DNA from: Bifidobacterium aquikefiri
GTDB lineage: Bacteria; Actinomycetota; Actinomycetes; Actinomycetales; Bifidobacteriaceae
Reading direction: 5' to 3'
Assembly (NCBI RefSeq): GCF_002259795.1
Contig: NZ_MWXA01000001.1
Span: 1 to 64,000, forward strand
DNA: 64,000 bases
Position 1 is the first letter of the stretch. The number at the start of each line of letters is the position of its first letter. Of the stretch, positions 44,369-53,009 are shown piece by piece. Under the pieces are notes generated by a model that ran no database searches, was not told where the DNA came from, and saw nothing but the letters and a program-made list of their open reading frames with translations. The translations under genes and the position numbers were made by a program.

Positions 44369-47095
44369 GTGGCAGACGATAACAATACCAATGGATCCGA
44401 CGAGTTTGGCCAGGATTCTTCTGAGCATTCACAGGAGCCGCTCAGCCCTCAGGAAAGTGACACCACTGACTACGGTCTGCTCAATGGTGAACGGGTGCAG
44501 CGCATGGATCTGCAGCAGGAGATGCGTGAATCCTACCTGGCATACGCGCTTTCCGTCATAGTCGAGCGAGCTTTGCCCGATGTGCGCGATGGCATGAAGC
44601 CAGTGCATCGCCGCGTCATCTATGCCATGTACGACGGCGGATATCGGCCGGATCGTGGTTATAACAAGTGCTCACGCGTGGTTGGTGACGTGATGGGTAA
44701 ATACCATCCGCATGGTGACAGCGCTATCTACGACACCTTGGTCCGTATGGCTCAGCCTTGGTCAATGCGTTATCTGCTCGTCGACGGTCAGGGCAACTTC
44801 GGCTCGCCTGGCGACGATCCTGCGGCCGCCATGCGTTATACCGAATGCCGTATGGCACCTCTGGCGATGGAAATGGTACGCGACATCGACAAGGACACCG
44901 TCGATTTTGCACCAAACTATGATGGCAAGACCCAGGAGCCGACTGTGCTGCCTGCCCGCTTCCCGAACCTTCTTGTCAATGGTTCATCGGGTATCGCCGT
45001 GGGCATGGCAACCAACATTCCGCCACACAATATGGGCGAGGTTGCAGAAGGGGTGCATTGGGCGCTGGATCACCCAGAAGCGACCCGAGAGGAGCTGCTT
45101 GAGGCTCTGATCAGCATCATCAAAGGACCTGATTTCCCAACAGGTGCAACAATTCTTGGGCATAAGGGCATCGATCAGGCATATCGTACCGGTCGCGGAC
45201 TCATCACCATGCGTGCAGTCGTCAACACCGAGGAGATTCGCGGTCGCATGTGTCTTGTGGTGACTGAATTGCCGTATCAGGTCAATCCTGACCGTCTGGC
45301 TTCCTCGATCAAGGATGCCGTGCGTGATGGCAAGATTCAGGGCATCGCCGACATGCGTGATGAAACCTCGGGTCGAACCGGTCAACGACTGGTGCTCGTC
45401 CTGAAGCGTGATGCCGTGCCGAAGGTTGTGCTGAACAACCTTTACAAGCACTCACAGCTGCAGCAGACCTTCGGTGCCAATATGCTCGCGCTGGTCGATG
45501 GCGTTCCGCGAACCTTAAGCATTGACGCGTTCATCCGTCATTGGGTAAACCATCAGCTTGAGGTCATTGAGCGCCGTACCAAGTATTTGAAGCGCGAGGC
45601 CGAGGAACGCGACCACATCCTTCAGGGCTACCTAAAGGCTCTCGACATGATCGACGAAGTCATTGCTTTGATTCGTCGATCTCCCGATGTCGATGCAGCT
45701 CGAACCGGGTTGATGGAACTGCTGGATGTCGATCAGGTACAGGCGGACGCCATTCTTGCCATGCAGCTACGCAGGCTGGCAGCTTTGGAACGTCAGAAGA
45801 TTCTTGACGAGCATGAGGAACTGATGCGCCGCATTGCCGATTACGACGACATTCTTGCCAAACCGGAACGTCAGCGTGCAATCGTTGGTGATGAGCTTGA
45901 CGAAATCGTCCATAAGTATGGCGATGAGCGCAGAACCAAGATTCTGCCGTATTCGGGCGAAATGAATGTCGAAGACTTGATTGCCGAAGAGAACGTGGTG
46001 GTAACCGTCACTCACTCTGGCTACATCAAGCGGACGAAGGCCGACGAGTATCGTGCCCAGCATCGCGGTGGCAAGGGCATTCGTGGTGCCAAGCTGCGCG
46101 AGGATGACGTGGTCGACCACTTCTTCCTCACCAGCACCCATAATTGGCTGTTGTTCTTCACCAACAAGGGACGTGTGTATCGAATCAAGGCATTTGAACT
46201 GCCGGAGGGTTCACGCGATTCGAAGGGTCAGCATGTAGCCAATCTGTTGCAGTTTGCCCCTGACGAGAAGATTCAGCAGGTGCTGTCCATCAGTGATTAT
46301 GATGCGGCGCAATATCTGGTTCTCGCTACCAAGAGTGGCAAGGTAAAGAAGACCAAGCTCACCGAATATGACTCGACGCGTCAGGGGGGACTCATCGCCG
46401 TGCGTCTCATGGAGTTCGCAGACGATGGCCAGATTGATGAGGCCAATGCCCAAAGTTCAGACGAGTTGGTTGGTGCCTCGCTGTGCAATGCCGGAGACGA
46501 CATCATTCTAGTATCCCGCAAGGGGATGAGCGTCAAGTTCTCTGCCGATGATTCGACGCTTCGTCCGATGGGTCGTCAGACCGCCGGCGTTCAGGGCATG
46601 CGATTCCGTGAAGGCGATGAGCTGCTCAGCATGGATGTTGTTCCCGAGGAGTCCAATGATGACTTGCTTGTGGTCACCAATGAAGGGTTTGCCAAGCGTA
46701 CGGCCCTGAGTGAGTATCGCCTGCAGGGACGCAATGGATACGGGGTGAAGGCCATCCAATTGGCCGAAGGTCGAGGATCGCTTGTCGGAGCCGTTGTAGT
46801 GAACGAGGATGACGAGATCCTTGCCATCATGAAGTCCGGCAAGGTCATTCGTTCGAATGTCGCCGAGGTCAAGCGCACAGGACGTACCACGCAAGGTGTC
46901 ACGCTCGCCAAGCCGGATAAGGATGATGAGATCCTTTCGATCGCTCGCAATATGGAAGATGCCGAGGATGACAGCACGGCAGCGGAAATGGTCGAAACCG
47001 GTGAAGTCGCTGAAAATGCCCTCGCTTCCGTGCAGAATGCCGATGTGACTGCAGATGGCAATTCTGCTGAGAATGTGGACGATTCAACGAAATGA
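44369..47095 (+). CDS. gyrA: DNA gyrase subunit A
   Basis: This is the DNA cleavage and rejoining subunit of gyrase. The 908-residue protein starts at GTG 44369 behind AAGGA. The N-terminal domain has [27 protein letters not shown] and the quinolone region [19 protein letters not shown] with Ser and Asp at the resistance positions. The active-site Tyr is in [13 protein letters not shown]. The C-terminal beta-pinwheel begins around [18 protein letters not shown]. The GyrA box reads QHRGGKG, with His where most have Arg or Lys. A long acidic tail follows the last blade. A second promoter may exist in the gyrB-gyrA gap. Confidence 0.98.
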   Translation: MADDNNTNGSDEFGQDSSEHSQEPLSPQESDTTDYGLLNGERVQRMDLQQEMRESYLAYALSVIVERALPDVRDGMKPVHRRVIYAMYDGGYRPDRGYNKCSRVVGDVMGKYHPHGDSAIYDTLVRMAQPWSMRYLLVDGQGNFGSPGDDPAAAMRYTECRMAPLAMEMVRDIDKDTVDFAPNYDGKTQEPTVLPARFPNLLVNGSSGIAVGMATNIPPHNMGEVAEGVHWALDHPEATREELLEALISIIKGPDFPTGATILGHKGIDQAYRTGRGLITMRAVVNTEEIRGRMCLVVTELPYQVNPDRLASSIKDAVRDGKIQGIADMRDETSGRTGQRLVLVLKRDAVPKVVLNNLYKHSQLQQTFGANMLALVDGVPRTLSIDAFIRHWVNHQLEVIERRTKYLKREAEERDHILQGYLKALDMIDEVIALIRRSPDVDAARTGLMELLDVDQVQADAILAMQLRRLAALERQKILDEHEELMRRIADYDDILAKPERQRAIVGDELDEIVHKYGDERRTKILPYSGEMNVEDLIAEENVVVTVTHSGYIKRTKADEYRAQHRGGKGIRGAKLREDDVVDHFFLTSTHNWLLFFTNKGRVYRIKAFELPEGSRDSKGQHVANLLQFAPDEKIQQVLSISDYDAAQYLVLATKSGKVKKTKLTEYDSTRQGGLIAVRLMEFADDGQIDEANAQSSDELVGASLCNAGDDIILVSRKGMSVKFSADDSTLRPMGRQTAGVQGMRFREGDELLSMDVVPEESNDDLLVVTNEGFAKRTALSEYRLQGRNGYGVKAIQLAEGRGSLVGAVVVNEDDEILAIMKSGKVIRSNVAEVKRTGRTTQGVTLAKPDKDDEILSIARNMEDAEDDSTAAEMVETGEVAENALASVQNADVTADGNSAENVDDSTK

Positions 47096-47162
47096 AACAA
47101 AAGACCATAAAAGCTGGTAGCGTCACAACAGAGTTGCGAGGCATATCGATCAAGGAGAAACG

Positions 47163-47855
47163 ATGAGCCAGAATAACGATGAACCGCGTAAGCCTATCGA
47201 TTTGAACCATGATGAGCTTTTGGGAGGAATGGACGAGAATTCGAATTCCCAAGGCCACAATAGTGAGGCTGAGAGGGTTGATGTGCTGCATGAGGAAATT
47301 CAGCATGAGGAGCATGAGCCACGGTCAGCGCGATCCGCACGTTCATTGTCTTCGAATCCAGCGGTGACAGAGACTCAGATTCGTGAGGCACAGTCAGTTC
47401 ATCCAATGGAGCAGACCCGGGTTTCTTCATCTCATGAAGATGCGAAGGTACGTTCGGCTCAGAGAACACCAGGAAAGAAGCCTTCTGTGCCGAGGGCTCG
47501 CAGAATGAAGCTCTCGGTGACACGTGTCGACCCATGGTCGGTAACCAAGGTTTCTTTCCTGCTCGCAATCGCTGGCGGCATTGTTCAGATTGTGGCGGTT
47601 GGATTCATCTGGTTCCTGCTCAATTCCATAGGTCTGTTTGACAGTGTGACGCAGTTGGTGTCGAAGACTGGCCTGGATGCCGGAAGTTTCGATCTGGCCA
47701 GTGTACTCAGCCTCGGAACCGTGCTGAGCGCAACCACCATATTCTCCATATTTGAAGTGGTTCTGGTCATGGTACTTGCAACAATCGGAGCGTTCCTGTA
47801 CAACCTGGTCAGCGCCCTGGTTGGCGGGGTGCATGTCATTCTTGGGGATGACTGA
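47163..47855 (+). CDS. DUF3566 family membrane protein
   Basis: The 230-residue protein has a long hydrophilic N-terminus (about 1-115) and a C-terminal DUF3566 domain. The domain begins RMKLSVTRVDPWSVTKVSFLLAIAGGIVQIVAV, with a first helix, and ends with FSIFEVVLVMVLATIGAFLYNLVSALVGGVHVIL, a second helix. The family almost always follows gyrA in actinobacteria; the mycobacterial relative CwsA region suggests envelope or division links, but the function is unknown. ATG 47163 follows AAGGAG. Its last 20 bases overlap the convergent DMT transporter gene. Confidence 0.93.
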   Translation: MSQNNDEPRKPIDLNHDELLGGMDENSNSQGHNSEAERVDVLHEEIQHEEHEPRSARSARSLSSNPAVTETQIREAQSVHPMEQTRVSSSHEDAKVRSAQRTPGKKPSVPRARRMKLSVTRVDPWSVTKVSFLLAIAGGIVQIVAVGFIWFLLNSIGLFDSVTQLVSKTGLDAGSFDLASVLSLGTVLSATTIFSIFEVVLVMVLATIGAFLYNLVSALVGGVHVILGDD

Positions 47856-48816
47856 TTCTGAGATGATGGCGGACAACGCCATTTTCGACTGCAATTGATT
47901 CTGCCTTGGGTCTGTGGTGCGGTTGGGTGCGTAATTCTGAAAGCAGTATTGCGCAAAAGATCAGCACGAAGCCCAGGGCAGTTTGCATATTGATGTGTTC
48001 GTGGACGAGCACAACGGCAAAGAGTATGCCAAACAGACTTTCAGTGCATAGAATTATTGATCCCTGTGTTGCTGGAATCTTGGAGAATGCGGCATTCTGA
48101 AAGGTCTGAGCAACGAGTGTCGACCCCACGATGAGATAGAGCATTGACCAAGAAACCGTTGGCGTAGAGCTCGCGGCAGTGGGGAGTGGCTCGAAGATGA
48201 CGGCCCCCACGAGAAAAAGTATGCCAGCGATGAAAAATTCATAGAGAGTCAGAATCAGCGGGTCGAATTTTTTTGCAAAGAGACCTTCAAGGACCAGATT
48301 CAGCGCGAACAGCAATGCTCCAACCATGGTCAATGCATCACCTGTGCTGAAAGCAAGCCCAAAGCCTGAACCGGGCAGCGAAATGAATCCAATGCCAATC
48401 AAACACACGACCGCTGCAATGACATTGCGCATCGTTGGAGGACGGCGTGCAATCACCCAGACGAGGAACGGAACAAGAACGCAGTATGTGGCAGTCAGGA
48501 ATGCGTTTCGGCCCGGATCTATGGTGGTAAGCCCTTCCATCTGGAATATAAAGGCTGCCCAATAGCTCACTCCAAGCAACAATCCGGCGATCATCATATG
48601 CAAGATTTTCGTAGCTCGAATGCGGTGCCAAAGCATGATCGCTAGAATCAGCGATCCCAGCGTGAGACGGATGGCCATCATCCATTGAACAGGTATCGCA
48701 TCCAAGGCGATTTTAGAAAAAGTGTAGCCACCGCCCCATACGGCAGCTGCTATGAGCAACATAACGCGCGCCATCCAGGGAGAAAGCCGCGTGCGTTCCG
48801 GTTCCGCAATATTCAC
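47836..48816 (-). CDS. EamA/DMT-superfamily transporter
   Basis: The 326-residue inner-membrane permease has ten predicted helices in two EamA repeats. These include VMLLIAAAVWGGGYTFSKIAL with the characteristic WGG, SYWAAFIFQMEGLTTIDPGRNAFLTATYCVLVPF and, in the second repeat, SILC-like residues in ATQGSIILCTESLFGILFAVVLVHEHINMQTALGFVLIFCAILLSEL. Substrates may be metabolites or drugs; none can be assigned. The listed start is GTG 48816; ATG 48774 is possible. The 3' end overlaps DUF3566 on the opposite strand by 20 bases, so the two transcripts are antisense there. Confidence 0.9.
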   Translation of the reverse strand: MNIAEPERTRLSPWMARVMLLIAAAVWGGGYTFSKIALDAIPVQWMMAIRLTLGSLILAIMLWHRIRATKILHMMIAGLLLGVSYWAAFIFQMEGLTTIDPGRNAFLTATYCVLVPFLVWVIARRPPTMRNVIAAVVCLIGIGFISLPGSGFGLAFSTGDALTMVGALLFALNLVLEGLFAKKFDPLILTLYEFFIAGILFLVGAVIFEPLPTAASSTPTVSWSMLYLIVGSTLVAQTFQNAAFSKIPATQGSIILCTESLFGILFAVVLVHEHINMQTALGFVLIFCAILLSELRTQPHHRPKAESIAVENGVVRHHLRISHPQE

Positions 48817-49011
48817 GACTGCCGAGTCTAGTCATCAAGGGCGAAGAACGGTCAAAGTGTGGTCGGAGGGCATCAATCTCAACGCATCATTGCACGCTGC
48901 CTCCTCTGTCAGCAATGGTGCTTGGAACTTTGATCAAGCAATCCTAAAGTAGGGTGTGTAACAGAGGTTGGGTAAATATTGAGCGCAACGCCCATATGGG
49001 GAGGCAACGTT

Positions 49012-49869
49012 ATGAGATATTTGGTTACTGGGGCATCAGGCGGATTCGGCGGTTACGCATTGGACTGGCTTCTCAAGCTTGCCCCCAAGGAAGATGTTGT
49101 CGGTTTGATTCGTGATCCCGGCAAAGCTGGTGATATTGAAGCCAAGGGGGCCGAGGCAAGAATCGGCGACTATGGTGACATCGATTCACTCAAGCGAGCC
49201 TTTGAAAGCGTAGATCGTCTGCTTTTCATTTCAGGGGTTCCTGGCAATCGTCAGCAGGAACATGCGAATGTTATAGACGCCGCAGAGGAGTGTGGCATCT
49301 CTTTCATTGCCTATACAAGTTTTGCTCATGCGGACTTGGTGCACAACATGCTCTCTGAGGATCATGTATTCACTGAGGCCAGGATTGTGCAGTCCGGGAT
49401 TGCGCATACCTTTCTGCGCAATAACTGGTATCTGGAGAATGAAACGACATTATTCAAACATGCCTTGAAAACCGGGCAGCTGGTGTATATGGCAGGTGAG
49501 GCAACAGTTGGATGGGCGTTGAAACGCGAATATGCCGAGGCGGCGGCACGAGTGATACTGGCAGGGAACCAGCCTGAGGTTATGGAACTTTCTGCAGATC
49601 CCACGCGCTATAGCGAGTTGGCACAGGCATTGGAAGCCGCAACTGGCAAGGCAATCGATGCCGTTGACATGGATGAGGCGCAATTTATTGAGGCGCTTCG
49701 AGATGAAGTACCAGAACAGGCGATTCAGGGCATGATAGGGATTCAGCAATTGATTGCTCATGGTGATCTGGAAGTGAAGTCTGATGATTTTGTGCTCGCC
49801 CTGGGACATTCCCTTGTTGGATTGGAAGATGCAGTGAAAGAAACTCTCGGCTCCCAGCATCTTCTGTGA
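49012..49869 (+). CDS. NmrA/QorB-like NAD(P)-binding oxidoreductase
   Basis: The 285-residue atypical short-chain dehydrogenase belongs to the NmrA group, most like quinone oxidoreductase QorB (YtfG). ATG 49012 follows GGGGAGG at 7 bases. The Rossmann motif is YLVTGASGGFGGYALDWLL, with VVGLIRDPGKAGDIEAKGAEARIGDY for cofactor discrimination. RLLFISGVPGNRQQEHANVIDAAEECGISFIAYTS and TFLRNNWYLENE are strongly QorB-like. No Tyr-x-x-x-Lys catalytic pair is seen, as expected for the group. Both enzyme and redox-sensing roles exist in the family. Confidence 0.87.
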   Translation: MRYLVTGASGGFGGYALDWLLKLAPKEDVVGLIRDPGKAGDIEAKGAEARIGDYGDIDSLKRAFESVDRLLFISGVPGNRQQEHANVIDAAEECGISFIAYTSFAHADLVHNMLSEDHVFTEARIVQSGIAHTFLRNNWYLENETTLFKHALKTGQLVYMAGEATVGWALKREYAEAAARVILAGNQPEVMELSADPTRYSELAQALEAATGKAIDAVDMDEAQFIEALRDEVPEQAIQGMIGIQQLIAHGDLEVKSDDFVLALGHSLVGLEDAVKETLGSQHLL

Positions 49870-49989
49870 AGGGCTGAATTACGGCGATTTGCTGATCAAG
49901 GTGTTAGAATTTGCTAGTCCGGGCTACGGTTCATAGGGCTTGTTGAGACTTTGAATTTACGGCAATTGATATGAGAGGGGTGGTTTACG

Positions 49990-50154
49990 ATGTTGGGATT
50001 GGTTCTTGTACTTCTGATTCTCTGGATTATTGGTGGTATCGCTGGAATCATGCTCAAGGGATTGCTATGGCTGTTCTGGGTTTCTCTTGTGCTGTTCGTC
50101 ATCACTGCGGTATTTGGATTCGTAAGAGGATTGTTCAGCGGAAAACGTTCGTGA
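49990..50154 (+). CDS. Small hydrophobic membrane protein
   Basis: A 54-residue open frame begins MLGLVLVLLILWIIGGIAGI and continues through MLKGLLWLFWVSLVLFVITAV to a basic end FVRGLFSGKRS. It would form two membrane helices with a short loop. ATG 49990 is preceded by GAGAGGGG. Small proteins of this kind (LMO0937-like or similar) are common in Gram-positive genomes and have no assigned role. The strong hairpin just beyond the stop supports a real transcription unit. It is too short to be caught by length filters. Confidence 0.65.
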   Translation: MLGLVLVLLILWIIGGIAGIMLKGLLWLFWVSLVLFVITAVFGFVRGLFSGKRS

Positions 50155-50177
50155 TTAAACATTAACGATATCAATCG

Positions 50178-50221
50178 AACAAGTGGGGGCCACATTGCAT
50201 GCGATGCGGCCCCCACTTGTT
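50178..50221 (+). terminator. Strong hairpin after the small membrane protein gene
   Basis: Perfect 14-bp arms AACAAGTGGGGGCC/GGCCCCCACTTGTT with a 16-base loop begin 24 bases after the stop. There is no long T-run, but the stem is very stable and may end transcription. Confidence 0.7.
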
Positions 50222-50341
50222 GAGATTTCGAGTTTTGCGACAATTCGAAGGTATCGATGCCGAAAATGGTTGGAGTATTGGTGTCTTTTGTGAGATATTG
50301 CCCTGAGATACTCAGGAATTGCCGCAAAACTCGAAATCTCA
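50221..50341. repeat. Long inverted repeat, MITE-like or bidirectional terminator
   Basis: The outer 19 bases (50221-50239, TGAGATTTCGAGTTTTGCG) are perfectly repeated in inverse at 50323-50341. Allowing one mismatch the arms extend to 26 bases (50221-50246 and 50316-50341). The 69-base interior has no reading frame of note. It abuts the preceding hairpin and lies between convergent genes. It may be a small non-autonomous mobile element or a structured RNA end. Confidence 0.7.
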
Positions 50342-50361
50342 ATATAATCTTCCTGCGTTCG

Positions 50362-50946
50362 TTACTCCTCGCCGCTGTAGATTGCCTTTTCAATGCGAAT
50401 ATCTGGAATGATCCACAGCAAGGCGACCAGAACGTATATTACATACGACGCAATTGGTTGTATGAATGCAACACCTGCCGCAATGGCATACCCCACCATG
50501 GAAACTTTGCCCTTATAATCCTTGCCGAGGGTCTTACCAAGCTGTGATTCCTTGCCCTGCAGATGGATGATCAGGTTTTGCAGAATGAAATAGGCAACGG
50601 AACACATCAGCAGGATTATGCCATACACGCATGCAGGAGCAGTGGTCAGAGGATGTTCGTCTGACCAGGCGGTCGAGGCGGGAATCAGGGAAAGCCAGAA
50701 TAGTAGGTGAAGGTTCGACCATAGGATCTGCCCATTTACTGCATCCACCATCATGATGAGATGGTGGTGATTCGTCCAATAGATGCCGATGTATATGAAG
50801 CTCAGCACATATCCGAGAAAAACGGGCAAATCAGTTTCCAAAGCAGTGAAGGATGCGCCTCGAGGAACTTTCAGTTCCAGAACCATAATCGTGATGATGA
50901 TGGCAAGCACTCCATCGCTGAAGGCTTCCATGCGATTTTTTCCCAT
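50362..50946 (-). CDS. TMEM175-family (DUF1211) potassium channel-like protein
   Basis: The 194-residue membrane protein carries the family signature MEAFSDGVLAIIITIMVLELKVP in helix 1. Bacterial members form tetrameric K+-permeable channels with hydrophobic layers rather than a TVGYG filter. Five further helices follow, including FLGYVLSFIYIGIYWTNHHHLI, where the double and triple His region is typical, and YGIILLMCSVAYFILQNLIIHL. ATG 50946 follows AAGGAG. The channel function is inferred from the family. It is leftward and convergent with the small membrane protein gene. Confidence 0.87.
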   Translation of the reverse strand: MGKNRMEAFSDGVLAIIITIMVLELKVPRGASFTALETDLPVFLGYVLSFIYIGIYWTNHHHLIMMVDAVNGQILWSNLHLLFWLSLIPASTAWSDEHPLTTAPACVYGIILLMCSVAYFILQNLIIHLQGKESQLGKTLGKDYKGKVSMVGYAIAAGVAFIQPIASYVIYVLVALLWIIPDIRIEKAIYSGEE

Positions 50947-51063
50947 AAGAGCTCCTTATCGTTGCAGCTTATTGTCGCACGCATTGAAAACAAGAGATGC
51001 AGTGTCAATTGATTTTTGTCTGAAAGTTGTTGTGCGTTCACCCTGCAGTTGTAAGTTGGAATC

Positions 51064-52113
51064 ATGCAGGTTAATCTTCTGGACGAGCGTCACTATGCGC
51101 AAACAATGCGAGAGACAGTGCTGCCGGCGTTGGATGCATGTCGATCGCAGGGCTGGCTCACAGCTTCCGCGGGTTCACATACCTTGCGGCAGAACAATGC
51201 GGGGAAGATACATTACGTATGTTTCGATGCCCACGCTTTCGACGAATTACATATCAGCGGCGCAACGGCAAGATTTCGCGGTGCGGTGGTCATATCCCAT
51301 GGCATCACGGAGTTTGCGGAGAAATTCAATGAGGTTGCCTGGTATTTCCTTCTCTCAGGGTATTCCGTGTGTATTATCGAGCATCGAGGTCACGGTCAAT
51401 CGGCACGAGATGTGACTGATCCCAATCTTGTTTGGATCGATGACTGGAATAGATATATCGAAGATATGTCCCATTTCTGCTCCCAAATCGCACAGGAATA
51501 TGCAGATGGTCTGCCGCTCTGCCTTTTTGGACATTCGATGGGTGGCGGCATTGGTGCCGCTGTTCTGGAACAGCATCCGACCATTTTTGACAAGGCGGTG
51601 CTGTCTTCGCCAATGATTGCTCCTCGAACCGGCCTGCCCAACTGGCTTGCTACGGCGTTCATCAGTTCGGCATGCGCCATAGGGTTCTCCAGGCGCATGG
51701 CTCCAGGACAGCTGCCTTTCGTTGCCGCAGTGCGTGCGCAGGACTATGCGAATGCCAGTGTCTCACGCGTGAATTGGTTTCACGCGTTGCGCATGAACGA
51801 TATGCGACGTCATACCAGTGCACCCACATATTCATGGGTGCGGGAGGCGTTGAAACTCTCCCATAGTGTGCTTCAACCCCGTATGTGTGAGCGCATTGAA
51901 ACGCCTTTACTGCTCTTTCAATCTGGTAACGATGACTATGTGCTCAATCCGCCGCAGAATCGATTCGTTCAGCAGGTGCGCGATGGCGGTTGCCCAGCAG
52001 AATTGATTCGAATTGATAACGGTCGTCATGAGCTCTTCGGCATGCCCAATCCGGCGATGGGTCCTTACATCGACAGAATAATATCGTTCTTCAACGATCC
52101 AATCCGACTGTAG
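51064..52113 (+). CDS. Alpha/beta hydrolase (S33 / monoglyceride lipase-like)
   Basis: The 349-residue serine hydrolase probably acts on lysophospholipids, monoglycerides or short esters. Motifs: GAVVISHGITEFAEKFNEVAWYFLLSGYSVCIIEHRGHGQSA at the N-terminal oxyanion and strand region, the nucleophile elbow LFGHSMGGGIGA, and the acid in LLLFQSGNDDYVLNP. The catalytic His is in RIDNGRHELFGMPNPA. There is no signal peptide, so it is cytoplasmic. The start ATG 51064 has only a weak ribosome site. Exact substrate is unknown. Confidence 0.88.
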   Translation: MQVNLLDERHYAQTMRETVLPALDACRSQGWLTASAGSHTLRQNNAGKIHYVCFDAHAFDELHISGATARFRGAVVISHGITEFAEKFNEVAWYFLLSGYSVCIIEHRGHGQSARDVTDPNLVWIDDWNRYIEDMSHFCSQIAQEYADGLPLCLFGHSMGGGIGAAVLEQHPTIFDKAVLSSPMIAPRTGLPNWLATAFISSACAIGFSRRMAPGQLPFVAAVRAQDYANASVSRVNWFHALRMNDMRRHTSAPTYSWVREALKLSHSVLQPRMCERIETPLLLFQSGNDDYVLNPPQNRFVQQVRDGGCPAELIRIDNGRHELFGMPNPAMGPYIDRIISFFNDPIRL

Positions 52114-52224
52114 TCTTTCACGCTTGGGGTGCAACGTGCCTTGAGCAAGGTTCTGATATTTTTCCTGGAATTCCATGCATATTGACTCATGCAAAGAATG
52201 TGTGCGGGAACATGCATGCCATGG

Positions 52225-52818
52225 CTATGCATCCACGGTGTTTGCCATGGCACCGAGTTCCCTGATGGACGAAATAAGGGAATGCTGGAGCGTTTGTGTG
52301 CTGCGTACCTCTTCGTTGCTATCGATATGCGCTACCACCTTCAATGCTGCGATAAGCAGGGAAATCGCGAGACGGGCCTTGTGCGGATCGGCGGTGCGCT
52401 GTTCTGCAAGAATATGCAGACTCTTGAACAGCTCCTTGAAATGGGACCCTAGCTCGGTAAATGCCACGGTGTCGCAGTGAGAAAACTGTTCATGCAGCAT
52501 GATCGTGTCGTTCGATAGTATGATGCACGAAGCGACCAGGGCACATAGATCAGAGAGCAGGTCACCCTTGCTATGGAGGAACTGCTCTCGTTGCACCTGC
52601 GTCAAGGGATGCAACGAGATACCGAAAATCGCATCTGCCTTGGATGGATAGTAGTTGAAGAAAGTTCGAGCCGAGATGTTGGCTCCTGTACAAATTTCTT
52701 CGACGGTGACCTCTGCAAAACCACGCTCACGCGCCAGCTTCACGGAAACATCATGAATGGTGTCGCGTGTGAGTTGTTTCTTGCGCTCGCGTAAGCCGAG
52801 AGTCTCCATGTCGTTCAT
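52225..52818 (-). CDS. TetR/AcrR family transcriptional regulator
   Basis: The 197-residue regulator has a clear N-terminal helix-turn-helix: LTRDTIHDVSVKLARERGFAEVTVEEICTGANISARTFFNYYPSKADAIF. The remainder is all-alpha ligand-binding type, with LLSDLCALVASCIIL and ARLAISLLIAALKVVA. ATG 52818 is preferred; GTG 52824 and ATG 52809 are possible. It follows the DHA2 exporter on the same strand after about 190 bases, so it is the likely repressor of that gene, and the inverted repeat at 55198-55219 upstream of the exporter is a candidate binding site. Confidence 0.88.
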   Translation of the reverse strand: MNDMETLGLRERKKQLTRDTIHDVSVKLARERGFAEVTVEEICTGANISARTFFNYYPSKADAIFGISLHPLTQVQREQFLHSKGDLLSDLCALVASCIILSNDTIMLHEQFSHCDTVAFTELGSHFKELFKSLHILAEQRTADPHKARLAISLLIAALKVVAHIDSNEEVRSTQTLQHSLISSIRELGAMANTVDA

Positions 52819-53009
52819 AACCACTTTCTATTCCTATATGCTCTTCCTTGCAGTCTGTTTTCGCATGCTTGTGAGTATTCAATCACCGTATCACGGTGTT
52901 CCGTGCGTGTGCCATTCAAGTGCCGGAAAGTCGTGTTTTCAACGCATCGCTCGGCGATGAAAGCAATCGAGTTGAGGAATACGCTGTGCCTGTGCTGAGT
53001 TTGTGCGTT

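Noticed and set aside
43377-44432. Long minus-strand frame opposite the 3' part of gyrB and the start of gyrA
   Set aside because: No recognisable protein features, and it covers conserved gyrase codons on the other strand.
49914-50393. 159-codon minus-strand frame across the small membrane protein and inverted repeats
   Set aside because: It crosses two hairpins, has no ribosome site or known family features, and overlaps the better-supported 54-residue gene.
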